From positions 1 through 31,750 of the forward strand of contig LSSK01001865.1 in NCBI GenBank assembly GCA_001969505.1: 31,750 nucleotides of DNA. Direction: 5' to 3'. Shown piece after piece: positions 21,588-31,750 of this stretch; the first letter of the stretch is position 1; every line of letters begins with the position of its first letter. Made by a program: the position numbers and the translations under genes. The notes below the pieces were generated by a model. That model ran no database searches, was not told the origin of the DNA, and saw nothing but the letters and a program-made list of their open reading frames with translations. The DNA is from Zancudomyces culisetae. Its lineage: Eukaryota; Kickxellomycota; Harpellomycetes; Harpellales; Legeriomycetaceae.

Positions 21588-23335
21588 GGTGTAAGTCTTG
21601 AGCACAGAATTGTCAACAAATTGTGAGTATTTTTAATTATTATCAAGTAGGCATTTATTGAATTATGAGTTGTATCCTTTTTCAATTTTTCTCCATATTT
21701 TTGGTTGCTGATTGCAAAATAATTTTACGGGGTCGTCACTCAAAAATCAGCGTGAATTTCATCTCCATTCTCCCAGTAAACATATAAATACTGGAACCAA
21801 ATCAAATGCCCCCTGAGAGCTTTAAAAGCTCTAAATATCACTTTTTTTGGTCAAAAATAAATATACACAAGTGCGAAAAGGATAATTGCTATTCTTTATC
21901 TACAAAAAATGTATTTATGACTTCCAGTTGATGTAGGCTTCTATCGCTGTAACAAGATAGTTTTAGACAGCTCACACAAATTTCTGTGACCTATAACGTC
22001 AAAAGCGTAGCATTCTAAAGCATTTAGAACATAAGGAGCGTTTATTTAGTAATCTGTTGAGTATATATGGTACATACGCTCCAGTGCTATAGTCCCACCC
22101 CCTCGAGATATATATGCAACGCTTTTTATCTCGCCCTGTTGGATGAACAGAGTAGAATGATAACTTGCAAAGAAAAAGACTGGGTATAATGTTTGGAACT
22201 TCGTACTCCCCGAGCTAGTGAGTAGCTCATATTACTCTGGTTGATTTTTCAAAGACTACGAGCTAGGGATATAGTACCATGCATTAAATACAACACGTCG
22301 CACGCATGACCCACATAAAACTAAGAAAATCTACAACGGACTTGTGTGTATAGTACGCCCACAGCTCTATCCGTATTGAATATTCATACATTTGTTTTTA
22401 CAAGTGTGAGCAAGGAAGGCTCATTGTAAAAAATTGAAATTAGGCTAGACCAAGGTATTCACCTTGTTCATTGCCCAGCTTTCACCAAGACTGGATTAGC
22501 TTCAAAAAAAAATAGAATTGCAATTTAGTTAGAATAGGTAACACCATATTAAACCATAAGGGCCAGAAAAAAACCTTGTCTGAGAGGGTTTTCAGTTGAG
22601 TTTGCCCAAGTGGTTTGTACAGCACACTTTTTTTTTCCGGCTCGAATAGGATCCAAGTGTGTGCATAGTGCGAAGAAAATCTAGATTTAGTTTCTCCATT
22701 TATGAGGAATGGATATTCCTTTTGCACATCATATTTGAGAATGAAATGGTAGTAGCTCCCCCTCTAGGCCAAGCAATGCATTTTCAAAGTATACTACAGC
22801 TCTATTAATGTTGTTCCTTTATAATTGGTGACCCAAAATTGTTTCAGCTATAACAACTTATGTAGAATTTGAAAGAATTCAAGACTTGTATATTAAAGGA
22901 GCGTAGATCAGAAACAATATTAAAAAGCCAAATAGAATAATCCAGAATGAAAATTGCAGTTTTTTTACTATGTTTTAATTTTACAAGTCACATAATTGAG
23001 GAACATGCTGATGAAAAAAAAAGGCACATAATGCATCGCCCAACTCAGAAAGGTCCTATTATTATGTGTGTTAGTTATATTAAAGCGCAAGGTTATTCAG
23101 GATAAACAGATAATTTTGTAAGTTACAGTTCGTTGGATCACCATATATTGGCCGTGTAATGTTTTATAACCATTTAACGTCACAACGTTTTATATATACT
23201 CCTGACTTTTATGTGACAGTGTATTAGCTTTGATTCTTCAATAATTTCTAAACTTTATTAATACCCTTCAAAGAATACAAAGAGAAGATAAACCAGAATA
23301 AACTAACAACCACCGAAGAATCAATATAAGCGAAA
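21588..23335. other. Long divergent intergenic region
   Basis: 1.75 kb between LSM6 (-) and the large secreted protein (+). A minus-strand frame of about 92 codons at 22482-22767 is open from a possible AG acceptor, with a polar half (KEYPFLINGETKSRF) and a hydrophobic end, but I recognise no family and find no matching exons. A perfect small hairpin CAAGGT-ATTC-ACCTTG sits at 22451-22466. The region must hold the promoter of the secreted protein. Confidence 0.45.
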
Positions 23336-24883
23336 ATGAAAAAGGCGCTTGTAAATGGTTTGATTTCCCTGTACTACGCAAGTGCAGTAGAATTCGGGAA
23401 ACAAGCGTCCAACAACGAAAAACATGAATATCCCATGATTGGTATAAAGCCACCACAACTCCAGGCAGTAACCACGCCAAGTGAGGCACCAACATACCCT
23501 GCGTTTAATACCAATATTTTCTGGCAAAATGACGTATGCAATGGGTTCGGTTCCGCTTTTATATATGGTACGCCGCTATCCATTGGAAACTACTTTATGA
23601 TTGGTCTTACTACTGGAGATGGTCCTGTAAACAACATGTACGAAATAAGCTTCGGCTATGGTAAAAACCTTTCTGGTATAAAAAAAGTGCAAGGTGGACC
23701 GCTGGTGGCCGCTGGGCAAGGATTAGGAATTGATAGCACAAACTTCTTTTCATTCTATATTTTTACAAGGTCCACGGGATATTTTGATGTCGGAATAGGA
23801 AAAGATGGTGAAACAGCAGGAATATCTATAATAAGCTGGACAGATCCAACTCCATACCCGTGGTTCAAAAAATGGGCCGGCTATGGCGATGACCAAGTTA
23901 CATGGAAGGAATATTTATGGGAATCATGTACCAGAGTTTTTTTGCCCACATCAAGTACTAATTTTCCTGTTATTACTACAACAGCAAGCACAGATGTCAC
24001 GGTAACAACTACCAATACCTCTACCTTGGTTGAAAATACCACAACCATTACCCCAACAACAACAAGCAAGGTGGAAACCACTATATTAAATGTGAGTGAT
24101 TCAACAACAACAACAACTACTACTACGTTTACATCTGAGCCTACAGAAACGCCCACAGTTACAATAACAAGTACTGAATCAAAAACAGATGAAAGTATAT
24201 CGACCGAAAAGCCGGTTGTGACTCTTAATGTCGACAGCATTTCTACTGTATATTCCACTGAGACTGTGAGTGGATGTGAGATGACATCAACAAAAGTTTG
24301 TGTCGAAACTACATACAAGTACAAAAAAAATAAGTATGAGTGCTACAACAATAAATGCCATCCTAACAGATGGGTTTGCGGAAAGGTAAATAAATATTGT
24401 GGTAGAAATATAGAAGGATGTGCTTGCAACCCGTATAACCCTGAAAAAAACTTGATGAGATCGGTTTGTAAAGGAAACAACGCCTTGTTTATCGCAAGAG
24501 TGACAACAAAAAACGATTTTTACTTGGGTCTAGTAACAAAAAATAACAAGGCACAGGCAAATGATAATCACTATTTGGATTTCTTTTGGTCAAATACCGC
24601 AAACAAAAAGTCTGGGATAAGGACCAGAGGTGCTAATTTTAGCTCTTTGAAATTCTTGGGACCGGAAAAGCAGCTTTCTAAAAAGACAACTGTATTTGCA
24701 CAGATTGACGGTGATAGAGTTGTATATGGTATTGGTGATCCATATTCGCGTCCCGGAGGGGTTAGAGTTTTCAACAGTGGAAAACTGGGTAAGGTTGAGG
24801 ACTGGAAATATTTTATATTTGGATCTAATGGAAAGGCACGAATTGAAAGCATAGAGGTTATATGTCCACATGTACATCCATGA
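23336..24883 (+). CDS. Large secreted protein: two FAMeT-like domains with Thr-rich and Cys-rich linkers
   Basis: A 515-residue single-exon protein with an N-terminal signal-like segment (about 1-19). Domain 1 (about 85-199) has YFMIGLTTG, MYEISFGYGKN, FDVGIGKDGE and SWTDPTPYPWFKKWAGYG, a good match to the Methyltransf_FA/FAMeT pattern. A Thr/Ser-rich linker follows (about 205-310), then a Cys-rich segment (314-378, nine Cys, probably disulfide-linked), then a second, diverged copy of the domain (about 383-510: FYLGLVTKNN, VFAQIDGDRVVYGIGD, EDWKYFIFGSNGKARIESIEVIC). No GPI anchor or membrane segment is seen at the end. Likely an extracellular carbohydrate-binding or adhesion protein; that role is inferred from architecture. 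It is related in layout to the protein at 18368-19306. Confidence 0.8.
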   Translation: MKKALVNGLISLYYASAVEFGKQASNNEKHEYPMIGIKPPQLQAVTTPSEAPTYPAFNTNIFWQNDVCNGFGSAFIYGTPLSIGNYFMIGLTTGDGPVNNMYEISFGYGKNLSGIKKVQGGPLVAAGQGLGIDSTNFFSFYIFTRSTGYFDVGIGKDGETAGISIISWTDPTPYPWFKKWAGYGDDQVTWKEYLWESCTRVFLPTSSTNFPVITTTASTDVTVTTTNTSTLVENTTTITPTTTSKVETTILNVSDSTTTTTTTTFTSEPTETPTVTITSTESKTDESISTEKPVVTLNVDSISTVYSTETVSGCEMTSTKVCVETTYKYKKNKYECYNNKCHPNRWVCGKVNKYCGRNIEGCACNPYNPEKNLMRSVCKGNNALFIARVTTKNDFYLGLVTKNNKAQANDNHYLDFFWSNTANKKSGIRTRGANFSSLKFLGPEKQLSKKTTVFAQIDGDRVVYGIGDPYSRPGGVRVFNSGKLGKVEDWKYFIFGSNGKARIESIEVICPHVHP

Positions 24884-26070
24884 GTATACCATGTCTTCCT
24901 CGTTATTATTATTATTTTCAAAAAACAAGATAGAATACACTCATACCATCAGGATATATGTGTATAGACTTTTAAAGAATCTTTGGGGTAGTTTATTTAA
25001 ATATTATTGGATAAAGCAGAATATAGCTAAAAACAGCAATAAAGAAATGATGTTTATTTGTGTCTACCCAGTATCCACGTGATTACTTTGTTTTTTTTAG
25101 CAAATGGCGTTTTTGAGTGCAAGTATTTTGCAAAATAAAAGCTTTGCGATACACTGCTACTCTAGAGATCGTGCCACAACGATTCCCTGTATGTAAAAAA
25201 GTAAGCATTTTATTCGACATATAAATAGTTTAAATGCTCGATTTACGATAAAGAGGATTCAGTATCTATAGTAGGGTGAACTGATCGTGTATTTTTTTTA
25301 AATTGCGTGTTCCAAATAAATAAAAATGGAGAAACAAGAAAGGATTGAGAATTCTACCGAGTCCTATGCATGTTGTATAACCCTTTAGATCTCGTAATGA
25401 TAGTTGTTCAAAAATTGTACTTTATTAGTATATGTACAGTTAAAGCAAAAAAGAAAAGCAAAACCTGGACAAATTTTACTGAATCACAAAAAAAAGCGAT
25501 GGTGATAGTGATGGTGATAGTAGTAACCATACGAGGGACTAGCAGTGATTACGAGGCAAGTACTAAATGAGGTACGATGGTTGCTCGCCCTGAAGAAAAG
25601 GCTGGATTAAGGCGATATTGTAGTATACACTAAGCCAAAAGAATTTGCCTATCTCTTTTTGATACTTTGAAGTTTTTCTTTCTGATTTAGGAGCGGATAT
25701 AATACTAAAATTATGCCTGATCACTTTAATACTAGCAAATGAACATCTGATATGCTCTCTGTCTATGTGTAGCTCAAAATAATACAAGTATTAAAATGTG
25801 GGTATATTTCCCGCTATCCATCTAACAATTAAGAACAAAACTTCAAACTTCTTACCAATTTGAGAGCGCTAACACATAGTGGCTGGCTGATTACAATCAA
25901 GATCCCTTCACCCCCCCCCCCAGGTCCAATTGAAACAAGATGTGCGATTACTATACTCCATGTCATGGAATTTGCGGAATGGACGCAATTAAAACAAAAC
26001 CTCATTTCTATTTCTACTTCACTTTTATACCTGATACTATGTTACACCAAGAAAAGTATGCAAACACTAT
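24884..26070. other. Intergenic region with possible unresolved small gene(s)
   Basis: 1.2 kb between the secreted protein and the MFS transporter 3' ends. On the plus strand, 25104-25188 (ATG to a GTATGT donor) encodes 28 residues resembling a mitochondrial presequence (MAFLSASILQNKSFAIHCYS), and 25326-25374 plus 25440-25570 can be joined in frame around KKSKTWTNFTESQKKAM. I could not link these into one gene. A minus-strand 74-codon frame at 25563-25787 is also unassigned. A run of eleven C lies at 25911-25921. Confidence 0.35.
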
Positions 26071-28099
26071 CTACAATAAAAAACTAAAAAACATTATAAA
26101 GCTTATGACAAGCAGCACAGCAAAGATCAGAACTGGGATCCACTTCTTGAACTTTATCCTAGAAATCTTAGCATTCTGGATCACATCTTCCGAGTACCGG
26201 GAAAAGAATTCCGAATTTGACTGAAGCGCTAGAGGCCTACGTATTATATCGCTTTGAAGTAAAGATCTCCAATGTCGCTTGTCCAGATAGGATATCGCAA
26301 TGCCTGCGAAAAGGGCAAGAACAGACCAAAAAATGTAAAACAGCATAACGTTGTCATAGTCAGATGCCAGAGGTGGGCCTGAATGGCTGTGGTCCTGTAA
26401 AAAACCCACCAGAATATCAACTATAGTGCTTCCGACATTTAAAGCAGATTTGTATAATCCGAGTCCAGTGCCTAAAGATGCGGAAGGAACTAAGAGAGCA
26501 ATGGATGACACCATGGCCAGAGGTCCCGAAGCTAGTGATAGTGAAAATATAAACATTCCGAGTAGGGGTGTCACGTATGTGTATCCCAAAACAAGTATTG
26601 AAAGACAAAAGAATAGTGACGAAAGTATCACGTATTCGACACGGTATCCATACTTATCGATTGCAACACCCAAAATCGGAACTAAAAATACTGGTAGGAA
26701 TTGAGCAAAGCTGGCGTTCCAAGCAGCTACTTCATCACTTACTCCAAACTTGAGTTTTACATATTCTGTGTTAATGTGCAGAAAAGAGGTCCAACTGCTC
26801 CCCAAAATAAAGCTTTCAGTTGTTAATAACCAAAATATTCCTGGAAAAAAGAATAATAGCGCAAAAGTGAATTTGTTTTTCTTTTTTATCCTGAGAAGGC
26901 TTTCGCTGTCCAACTTCTTGTGGATTATCCGAAGAGTATTAACGTAAAAAAAGTTGACTAAGAATGACAAGACACAGACAATCGATGCTGCCCAGAAAGC
27001 GGCTCCGTAAAAATTGAAAAAGTTGGCTATTGGAATCGATGTTCCCATAGAAAGAAAAGATGAGAGTCTTGACGTTGCTATTTGGAGCGCAATAACCGCA
27101 GACAAACTCGAACCCCTAAACCAATGGCCTAATATTGTTTCCTGCACAGTAACTATAGTGCCAGATCCAAGTCTATTTTTTTGCATATAAAAATTATAAA
27201 AAACAAAATTTAGTGATACCAAAGGCAAGAAAAAAAGAAAGAGAAAACCTTTAGAAAACATATCACTGGAGTCTTACCCATAGATTAACCGGCCAACAAC
27301 CATCATCGGAAATGAGACAAAGTTGGTAGATAAGGCGACAACAATACTTCCTAACATTATGAAAAGTGTCGATATTATAGATCCCACCTCTGTTCCAAAA
27401 GAATCAATAAACAAGCCACCTATAATTGGCAGCACTGTGTTCACCAAGGAAACCGTCGATTGTAAGGCGCCATACTGCGCATTGGTTATTCCAAGTTCCT
27501 ACAAAAAAAAAACTTCTGTGTAAAGCATTGTTCTTTTGTAAATAACAATACATCTCGGACGGTCTTGGGAGACAAAAAGTTAAAAAAATGCAGATAGATA
27601 AGCAGAAAGAATGAAGATGAATGAGACTATACCTTTTTTATCGACGACTTTAGTGCTCCAAGAGTATGCGCAGAATAATGACTTCCCACTATTACATTAT
27701 ATATCGTAGCAATCTTAGTTTTGTATCTTAGCTTTGCATCTTAGCTATGTATCTTAGTGTGTTTGTGTAAAAAAAAAAGTAAAAGGTATAATAAAAGATA
27801 CCTGAAATCAACAGCGTGCAGATAAGCGCAAATATTTTATATTTTAACAAGGCGTCTCTCTGGTATACATCCTGAATATCCCCGTCGGGAGCATGACCAC
27901 TAAAATCCTCAATTACATCCTCTTCAAAGCTCGATCGAGTCTGTATGCTCAGGCCGGATATCTTTCTTTGTTGAACACTATCAACATTTGCACCGCTAGC
28001 GGAAAAAGACGTGGCAGATTCCGCACTCCGGTTAGCTCGGTTGATCAAGGGTGAATCTTCCCCAAGCTTTTTGTGTGAAGAAGGCAAATCATTTTCCAT
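26071..28099 (-). CDS. MFSD1-like major facilitator superfamily transporter
   Basis: Four exons: 27802-28099, 27633-27739, 27278-27498 and 26071-27172 (introns 62, 134 and 105 nt), giving 575 residues. The cytosolic N-terminus (about 1-85) is acidic and Ser-rich and includes GEDSPL, a dileucine-like sorting signal typical of lysosomal/vacuolar proteins. The first membrane segments follow at the exon 1/2 border. Family blocks are LGALKSSIKKELGITNAQYG, TVLPIIGGLFIDSFGT, GLGSGTIVTVQETILGHWF and ALQIATSRLSSFLS, as in fungal relatives of human MFSD1; twelve membrane segments are plausible. Substrate is unknown; MFSD1 itself is a lysosomal dipeptide uniporter in animals. The acceptor of intron 1 sits inside a 13-bp tandem repeat (see repeat entry). 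Confidence 0.9.
27714..27757. repeat. 13-bp tandem repeat spanning the 3' splice site of MFS intron 1
   Basis: CTTAG recurs at 27714, 27727, 27740 and 27753, exactly 13 bp apart, with similar intervening bases. On the gene's strand each copy reads CTAAG followed by ATRCA, so each offers a possible AG acceptor. The exon start chosen here is 27739. Confidence 0.85.
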
Positions 28100-29335
28100 C
28101 GTGGACTCGGTTTTTAGCTTTTGTTCCTTTATATACTATAGACCAGTGTTTATATTGTTTTTTAATCCATTTAAGCTTAATCACAATAAAAGTGTACACA
28201 AATCAACATATTTGTTCTGGTAAGGCGTACCTGAAATAAATATATTCTTTCACCTTTTTATCAGTTATGCTTGTCAATTTATTGTACAATTAGCACGTGA
28301 CGGTCAAAGCGGGAGAGTGAGACATTTGAGCGTGGATTTGCGTAAATATTTCTCGTTTTTTTTGTATATTAGTTAATTCGTTTATTCTGGAAATATTTCT
28401 GCTCACCGCACCAGAACACGCGACCAATTTCCTATTTTTAGTTTGTCATTCCAGTATAATAGGTTGATATTTCCTGTGCCAATCTCAGCATTTTGGGTAG
28501 GATTTTAAAAAAATAACGAAAAACAGGGAAATGTTGACGGACTTACCTGGTTTGGGCAGGCCAATAGAACTATCGCATTATCATGTCTGAGTCTTTTTTT
28601 CTTTTTGATAACATTATTGCGTATTTTACTCTTTTGAGTATAGCAAAAAAAAATTTTATTCCCAACCCAAAAATAATATGGAAGTCTTGGCCAATAAAAG
28701 CGCATTAATTGAACTTGGGAGCGCTTGCAGAACAAAATAAAATAAAACAGAAAAAAAAATGTAGATATTTACCCATGGCTTGGGAAGAAGTCCCTATGTC
28801 GGAACCTACCCACCCTCTTCACCCTGCTCTCAAAAATACTGTGTCTTTTATACGCTCTTTTGCTTTTCAATTTGGCTGAAACTTGATATTTTCGCAAAAA
28901 AAAACCAATTTGCAACTCCAGTGGAGGGGCCTAGTAATTAAAAAAGCAAGCTGCAGCTACAGTTATATGAACCCATATATCGTCACAGCTTTTTTGCGCT
29001 AATTCAAGTGTATCTCTTGCTCTTAAAAAAAAGTATGTCAAAATTGCACATATCCACGAGCTATCTGCTAAACTCTTCTCTCTCCTCTTAAGTGGGTAAA
29101 CCAATGCTTGTTGATTACATTTTGCTTTTTTCTTAATCTGGATTATTTTTCAAGCCAATGAACCTGGGCAATTTCAGAAGCTAAAAAAAAGGGGAAAGGG
29201 AAAATTGCGAGGTTAAGATCGTTATCTAATTTAAAACAAAAAAAATTACTCTTACACCCACCCCTCGGTATATAGTGATAAAAAAAGTTTTTTTTTTGTT
29301 TACAAAAATATAATCGTGAAATCTAGTAATTCGAA
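28100..29335. other. Divergent intergenic region, MFS transporter / ATP synthase delta
   Basis: 1.24 kb that must contain both promoters. Two small plus-strand ATG frames are protein-like but unassigned: 28583-28708 (41 residues, one hydrophobic segment) and 28775-28879 (34 residues starting MAWEEVPMSEP). On the minus strand a CCAG/GTAAGT donor at 28544 could end a 5'-untranslated exon of the MFS gene. Several poly-A/T runs are present. Confidence 0.4.
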
Positions 29336-30219
29336 ATGAGCAGCTTACTACGTTTGGCAAGACCAGGAATCTTTAACAAAACACTACGACTTGGTAAGAA
29401 CCTTTTTACTCTACATCATTCCAGGACCATCCGGCCTAAATCGCCACCCTGAATAAGTATATTTTTTCTTGATTTTGAGCAATCGCTAAACGCATTCTAA
29501 CCAAAAATTACTCTTGAGTAGGGGCAAGAAGATTTGCCAGTGAGGCCCAAACCACTCCTCAGGGTTTTACTTTGAGCTTCTCTGCTCCACATCAGGTAAT
29601 TACCACTATTGTTCTATGTCTTTGGCGACCAAATAGCAGCAGCCTACTACTAATCTTCGGAAAAAAAAAAAACTGATAATATAGGTAATCTTTAAAAGTA
29701 TACCTGTCACCCAGGTCAACGTTCCAGCACATACAGGAGATATGGGTATTCTCTCTGATCACGTTCCTACAATCGAGCAGCTTAATCCAGGTGTAGTGGA
29801 AGTAATCAAGGCTGACGGAAACAAAAAGTTTTTCAGTACGTGTATATGACATTTCTATTTTTCTTGAATACACGTATAATCACAAACTAACTCTTCGAAC
29901 TTTGTATCTTTAATAATCTAATTGCACATAGTTTCTGGCGGATTTTTGACAATGCATCCAAACTCAGCCTTAAGCATTAATGCTGTCGAGGCCTTTGAGC
30001 TGTCTAACTTTAGTTTAGAGGTAAGACTATTCACATCTAAACAATATTATCACGTGGGTTTTTATGTTAACATGTGTGTATATCTACTAGGCTGTAAACC
30101 GAGAGCTTACAGAATCTCAAAGCCGTTTGTCTTCCGCTAAAAACGATGCCGAAAAGGCTGCCGCAGAAGTCGAGGTTCAATTGTATGAGTCCCTACAGTA
30201 CGCTCTTAAAAACAACTGA
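29336..30219 (+). CDS. ATP16: Mitochondrial ATP synthase delta subunit (F1 central stalk)
   Basis: Five exons: 29336-29393, 29522-29595, 29685-29835, 29932-30020 and 30091-30219, with introns of 70-128 nt, giving 166 residues (yeast Atp16 is 160). The N-terminus MSSLLRLARPGIFNKTLRLG is an amphipathic, Arg-rich mitochondrial presequence, likely cleaved near RRFASEA. The beta-sandwich domain shows VNVPAHTGDMGILSDHVPTI, QLNPGVVEV and FFISGGFLTMHPNSALSINA. The C-terminal helical hairpin is Ala/Glu/Lys-rich (SAKNDAEKAAAEVEVQLYES). The subunit couples rotation of the c-ring to the F1 catalytic head. Every junction keeps the frame and rejoins conserved blocks. Confidence 0.97.
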
Positions 30220-31264
30220 TCAGGCTTTTTTTCATCCCAGCTTTGTCATACTTTAGCTTTAATCTTTGCTAAACCACAATGGCAAAATAAAATAAACAAT
30301 ATTCATTTTTTCCATCAGTATGCGCAGTGGTACTCTCTACATTTATCTGCAGAACATAGACTATCCTTTTGTCCTATGCTCACCTTTATTCATCCTCCTT
30401 GCATTTACTACATTTGGTAGAACTGAACTTTGTACTTGATGTATGAAGATTACCCAACTTTATCCGTTGGGAAATATGATATTGATGCTGAATTAATTTT
30501 ATAAAACGCATTATTTTACACTTGTAGTATCCACGATATATATTTAATATATATATATGTGTGTGTGTGTGTGTTGTGTATAGAAATGTACCAGTATTTC
30601 CAAATTACGATTCAAGAGAAAGTACCAAAGTCTACTACATTTACTGATAACTTTTAACAAAAAAAAGGACGGATGGTAGGTAGAGGGGGTCGCGGTATAG
30701 TGAGTGTGCAATTACACCAAACCTTTTTTCTCCAAGGCTATTTTGACTCTTAACTATCTAAAAATATATATATATATAAATACACAATGAACAACGTCAT
30801 ATGGACAAATGTTGTGATAAAAACAATATCACTATCTTCCCGTTCAGTAGGGAAACAAGGATGATCGAAGTCTGCCATAAATTTATCCGAGTTTTTTATG
30901 TGCGGCTTTGAAATCAGAAATTGTGGCAGTTTCTACCTTGCTATGTCGATAGAGCCATATGCTAGTATTTTTTTGTCATCCATGCTTGTACATTTTATAT
31001 AGCTGATTGATAATTTATTTAGTTCCATTTCCAGTATTGACTCTGCTTATTCATCGAATTTTTTTAATGCTCCTAAAAGCGAGCAAAAAGCAACAACAAA
31101 TTTCAATTTGTGGCAAAATGAGTGATGAAAAAAAAAGGCGTACGTAATTGAAAAACAAGCTACACTTGCTTCATTCGCACTTAATAAATAATTTGTGAAC
31201 CAAAACGGAAAAACAAATATTTAGGTACGTTGAAAATAAAAATAACATTGTAACATTTGTGAAG
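30220..31264. other. Intergenic region with dinucleotide repeats
   Basis: About 1.05 kb between ATP16 and PRE2, both plus strand, presumably with the PRE2 promoter. It holds TA/TG and AT repeats. On the minus strand, 30938-30981 (16 codons starting MDDKKILAYGS, then a GTAGAA donor) and fragments at about 30870-30720 look exon-like, but their phases do not join into a gene. Confidence 0.45.
30546..30577. repeat. TA/TG dinucleotide microsatellite
   Basis: A (TA)n tract runs directly into a (TG)n tract of about eight units. A second AT tract lies near 30764-30778. Confidence 0.85.
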
Positions 31265-31750
31265 ATGAGCATCAACAAAATATTGGCACATATTGACAAC
31301 AACTCGCAGGGGTTTACGGCTGTTGACGAAGAGTATGGAAACAATGATATGGTCAAAAAGACTCTGGACAAGGATTTTGATTTCGCGCCCGTGCTACAGG
31401 TACTTGAAACAAATAAATAATTCATGTTGACAGAATAAATCAAAAATGAACCTTCATTTTGGATATATGATTGATTAAAAAAATATCCTAGCTCTTCATA
31501 ATCTTTCTGAGCTTAACTTGGTACTAAACGTCAAATAGCCTTCAGGATTCGCCACGAAATATATTGATGTAAAATCACAAAAGGATAGCATCATTAAACT
31601 AGCACATGGCACCACAACATTATCATTTAAATTTAAAAACGGAATCATAGTGGCTACAGACTCTAGAGCCACCTCGGGAAATGTTATAGGTACTTGTCAG
31701 ATTTTTTTAACGATTTTTAAACGCAGCGTTGTTGCTAATCCATCTAGACA
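31265..31750 (+). CDS. PRE2: 20S proteasome beta5 subunit, 5' part (3' end outside window)
   Basis: Two exons visible: 31265-31399 and 31539-31689 (139-nt intron), with a third intron starting GTACTT at 31690 and running off the window; 95 codons are visible. The propeptide is about 69 residues and ends at HG, followed by the catalytic Thr (residue 70) in [20 protein letters not shown]. Asp17 of the mature enzyme is present in TDSRA; Lys33 lies beyond the window. The start of the mature chain and the ATDSRAT block identify the chymotrypsin-like beta5 subunit rather than beta1 or beta2. The ATG at 31265 is the first in frame. Confidence 0.95.

Noticed and set aside
28541-28562. ACTTACCTGG resembling the 5' end of U1 snRNA
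   Set aside because: The following bases do not match U1 stem-loop I; the string is better read as a GTAAGT splice donor on the minus strand.
1-31750. tRNA, rRNA, snRNA, CRISPR or transposon genes
   Set aside because: I looked for B-box strings, U6/U2/U5 cores, integrase or transposase motifs and long terminal repeats on both strands and found none that held up.

Overview
The window is nuclear DNA of an intron-rich, AT-rich fungus. Most genes carry short GT...AG introns (about 60-190 nt, donors usually GTAAGT-like). The gene set is eukaryotic (DBR1, LSM6, SGT1, RER1, eL29, proteasome beta5, ATP synthase delta), and the PNS1-type choline-transporter-like protein, the DUF3128 protein and the MFS family point to fungi. 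Two secreted Thr-rich proteins carry domains that look like the farnesoic-acid-O-methyltransferase (FAMeT, Methyltransf_FA) fold. An early-diverging, possibly arthropod-associated fungus would fit, but this is only a guess; no rRNA, tRNA or mitochondrial marker is present to place it.

Layout. 1-1.3 kb: 3' part of a low-complexity protein with two PP1-docking motifs (+). 2.1-4.2 kb: Cid1/TUTase-type nucleotidyltransferase (-). 4.9-6.8 kb: PNS1-like transporter, two exons (-). 8.3-9.9 kb: lariat debranching enzyme, three exons (+). 10.6-10.9 kb: ribosomal protein eL29, two exons (-). 12.4-14.9 kb: a run of small membrane proteins: RER1 (+), an EMC6-like protein (+), a PPxY/Cys-rich protein (+) and a two-segment membrane protein (-). 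15.4-16.0 kb: DUF3128 Cys-motif protein, three exons (-). 16.4-17.9 kb: SGT1, six exons (+). 18.4-19.3 kb: secreted FAMeT-like/Thr-rich protein (-). 21.1-21.6 kb: LSM6, three exons (-). 23.3-24.9 kb: larger secreted protein with two FAMeT-like domains around Thr-rich and Cys-rich linkers (+). 26.1-28.1 kb: MFSD1-like MFS transporter, four exons (-). 29.3-30.2 kb: ATP synthase delta, five exons (+). 31.3 kb to the end: 5' part of proteasome beta5/PRE2 (+).

Many of these genes are hard to see as single open frames because exons are short (18-nt first exon in DBR1, 23-nt last exon in LSM6). I rebuilt them by matching splice-site phase to family motifs. The genes are mostly unrelated housekeeping functions, as usual in fungi, with two loose themes: RNA processing (TUTase, DBR1, LSM6) and ER/secretory membrane proteins (RER1, EMC6-like and neighbours). 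The least ordinary features are the pair of FAMeT-like secreted proteins, a splice acceptor embedded in a 13-bp tandem repeat in the MFS gene, the GILK/RVRF pair in the first gene, and the conflicting reading frames of the EMC6-like gene.
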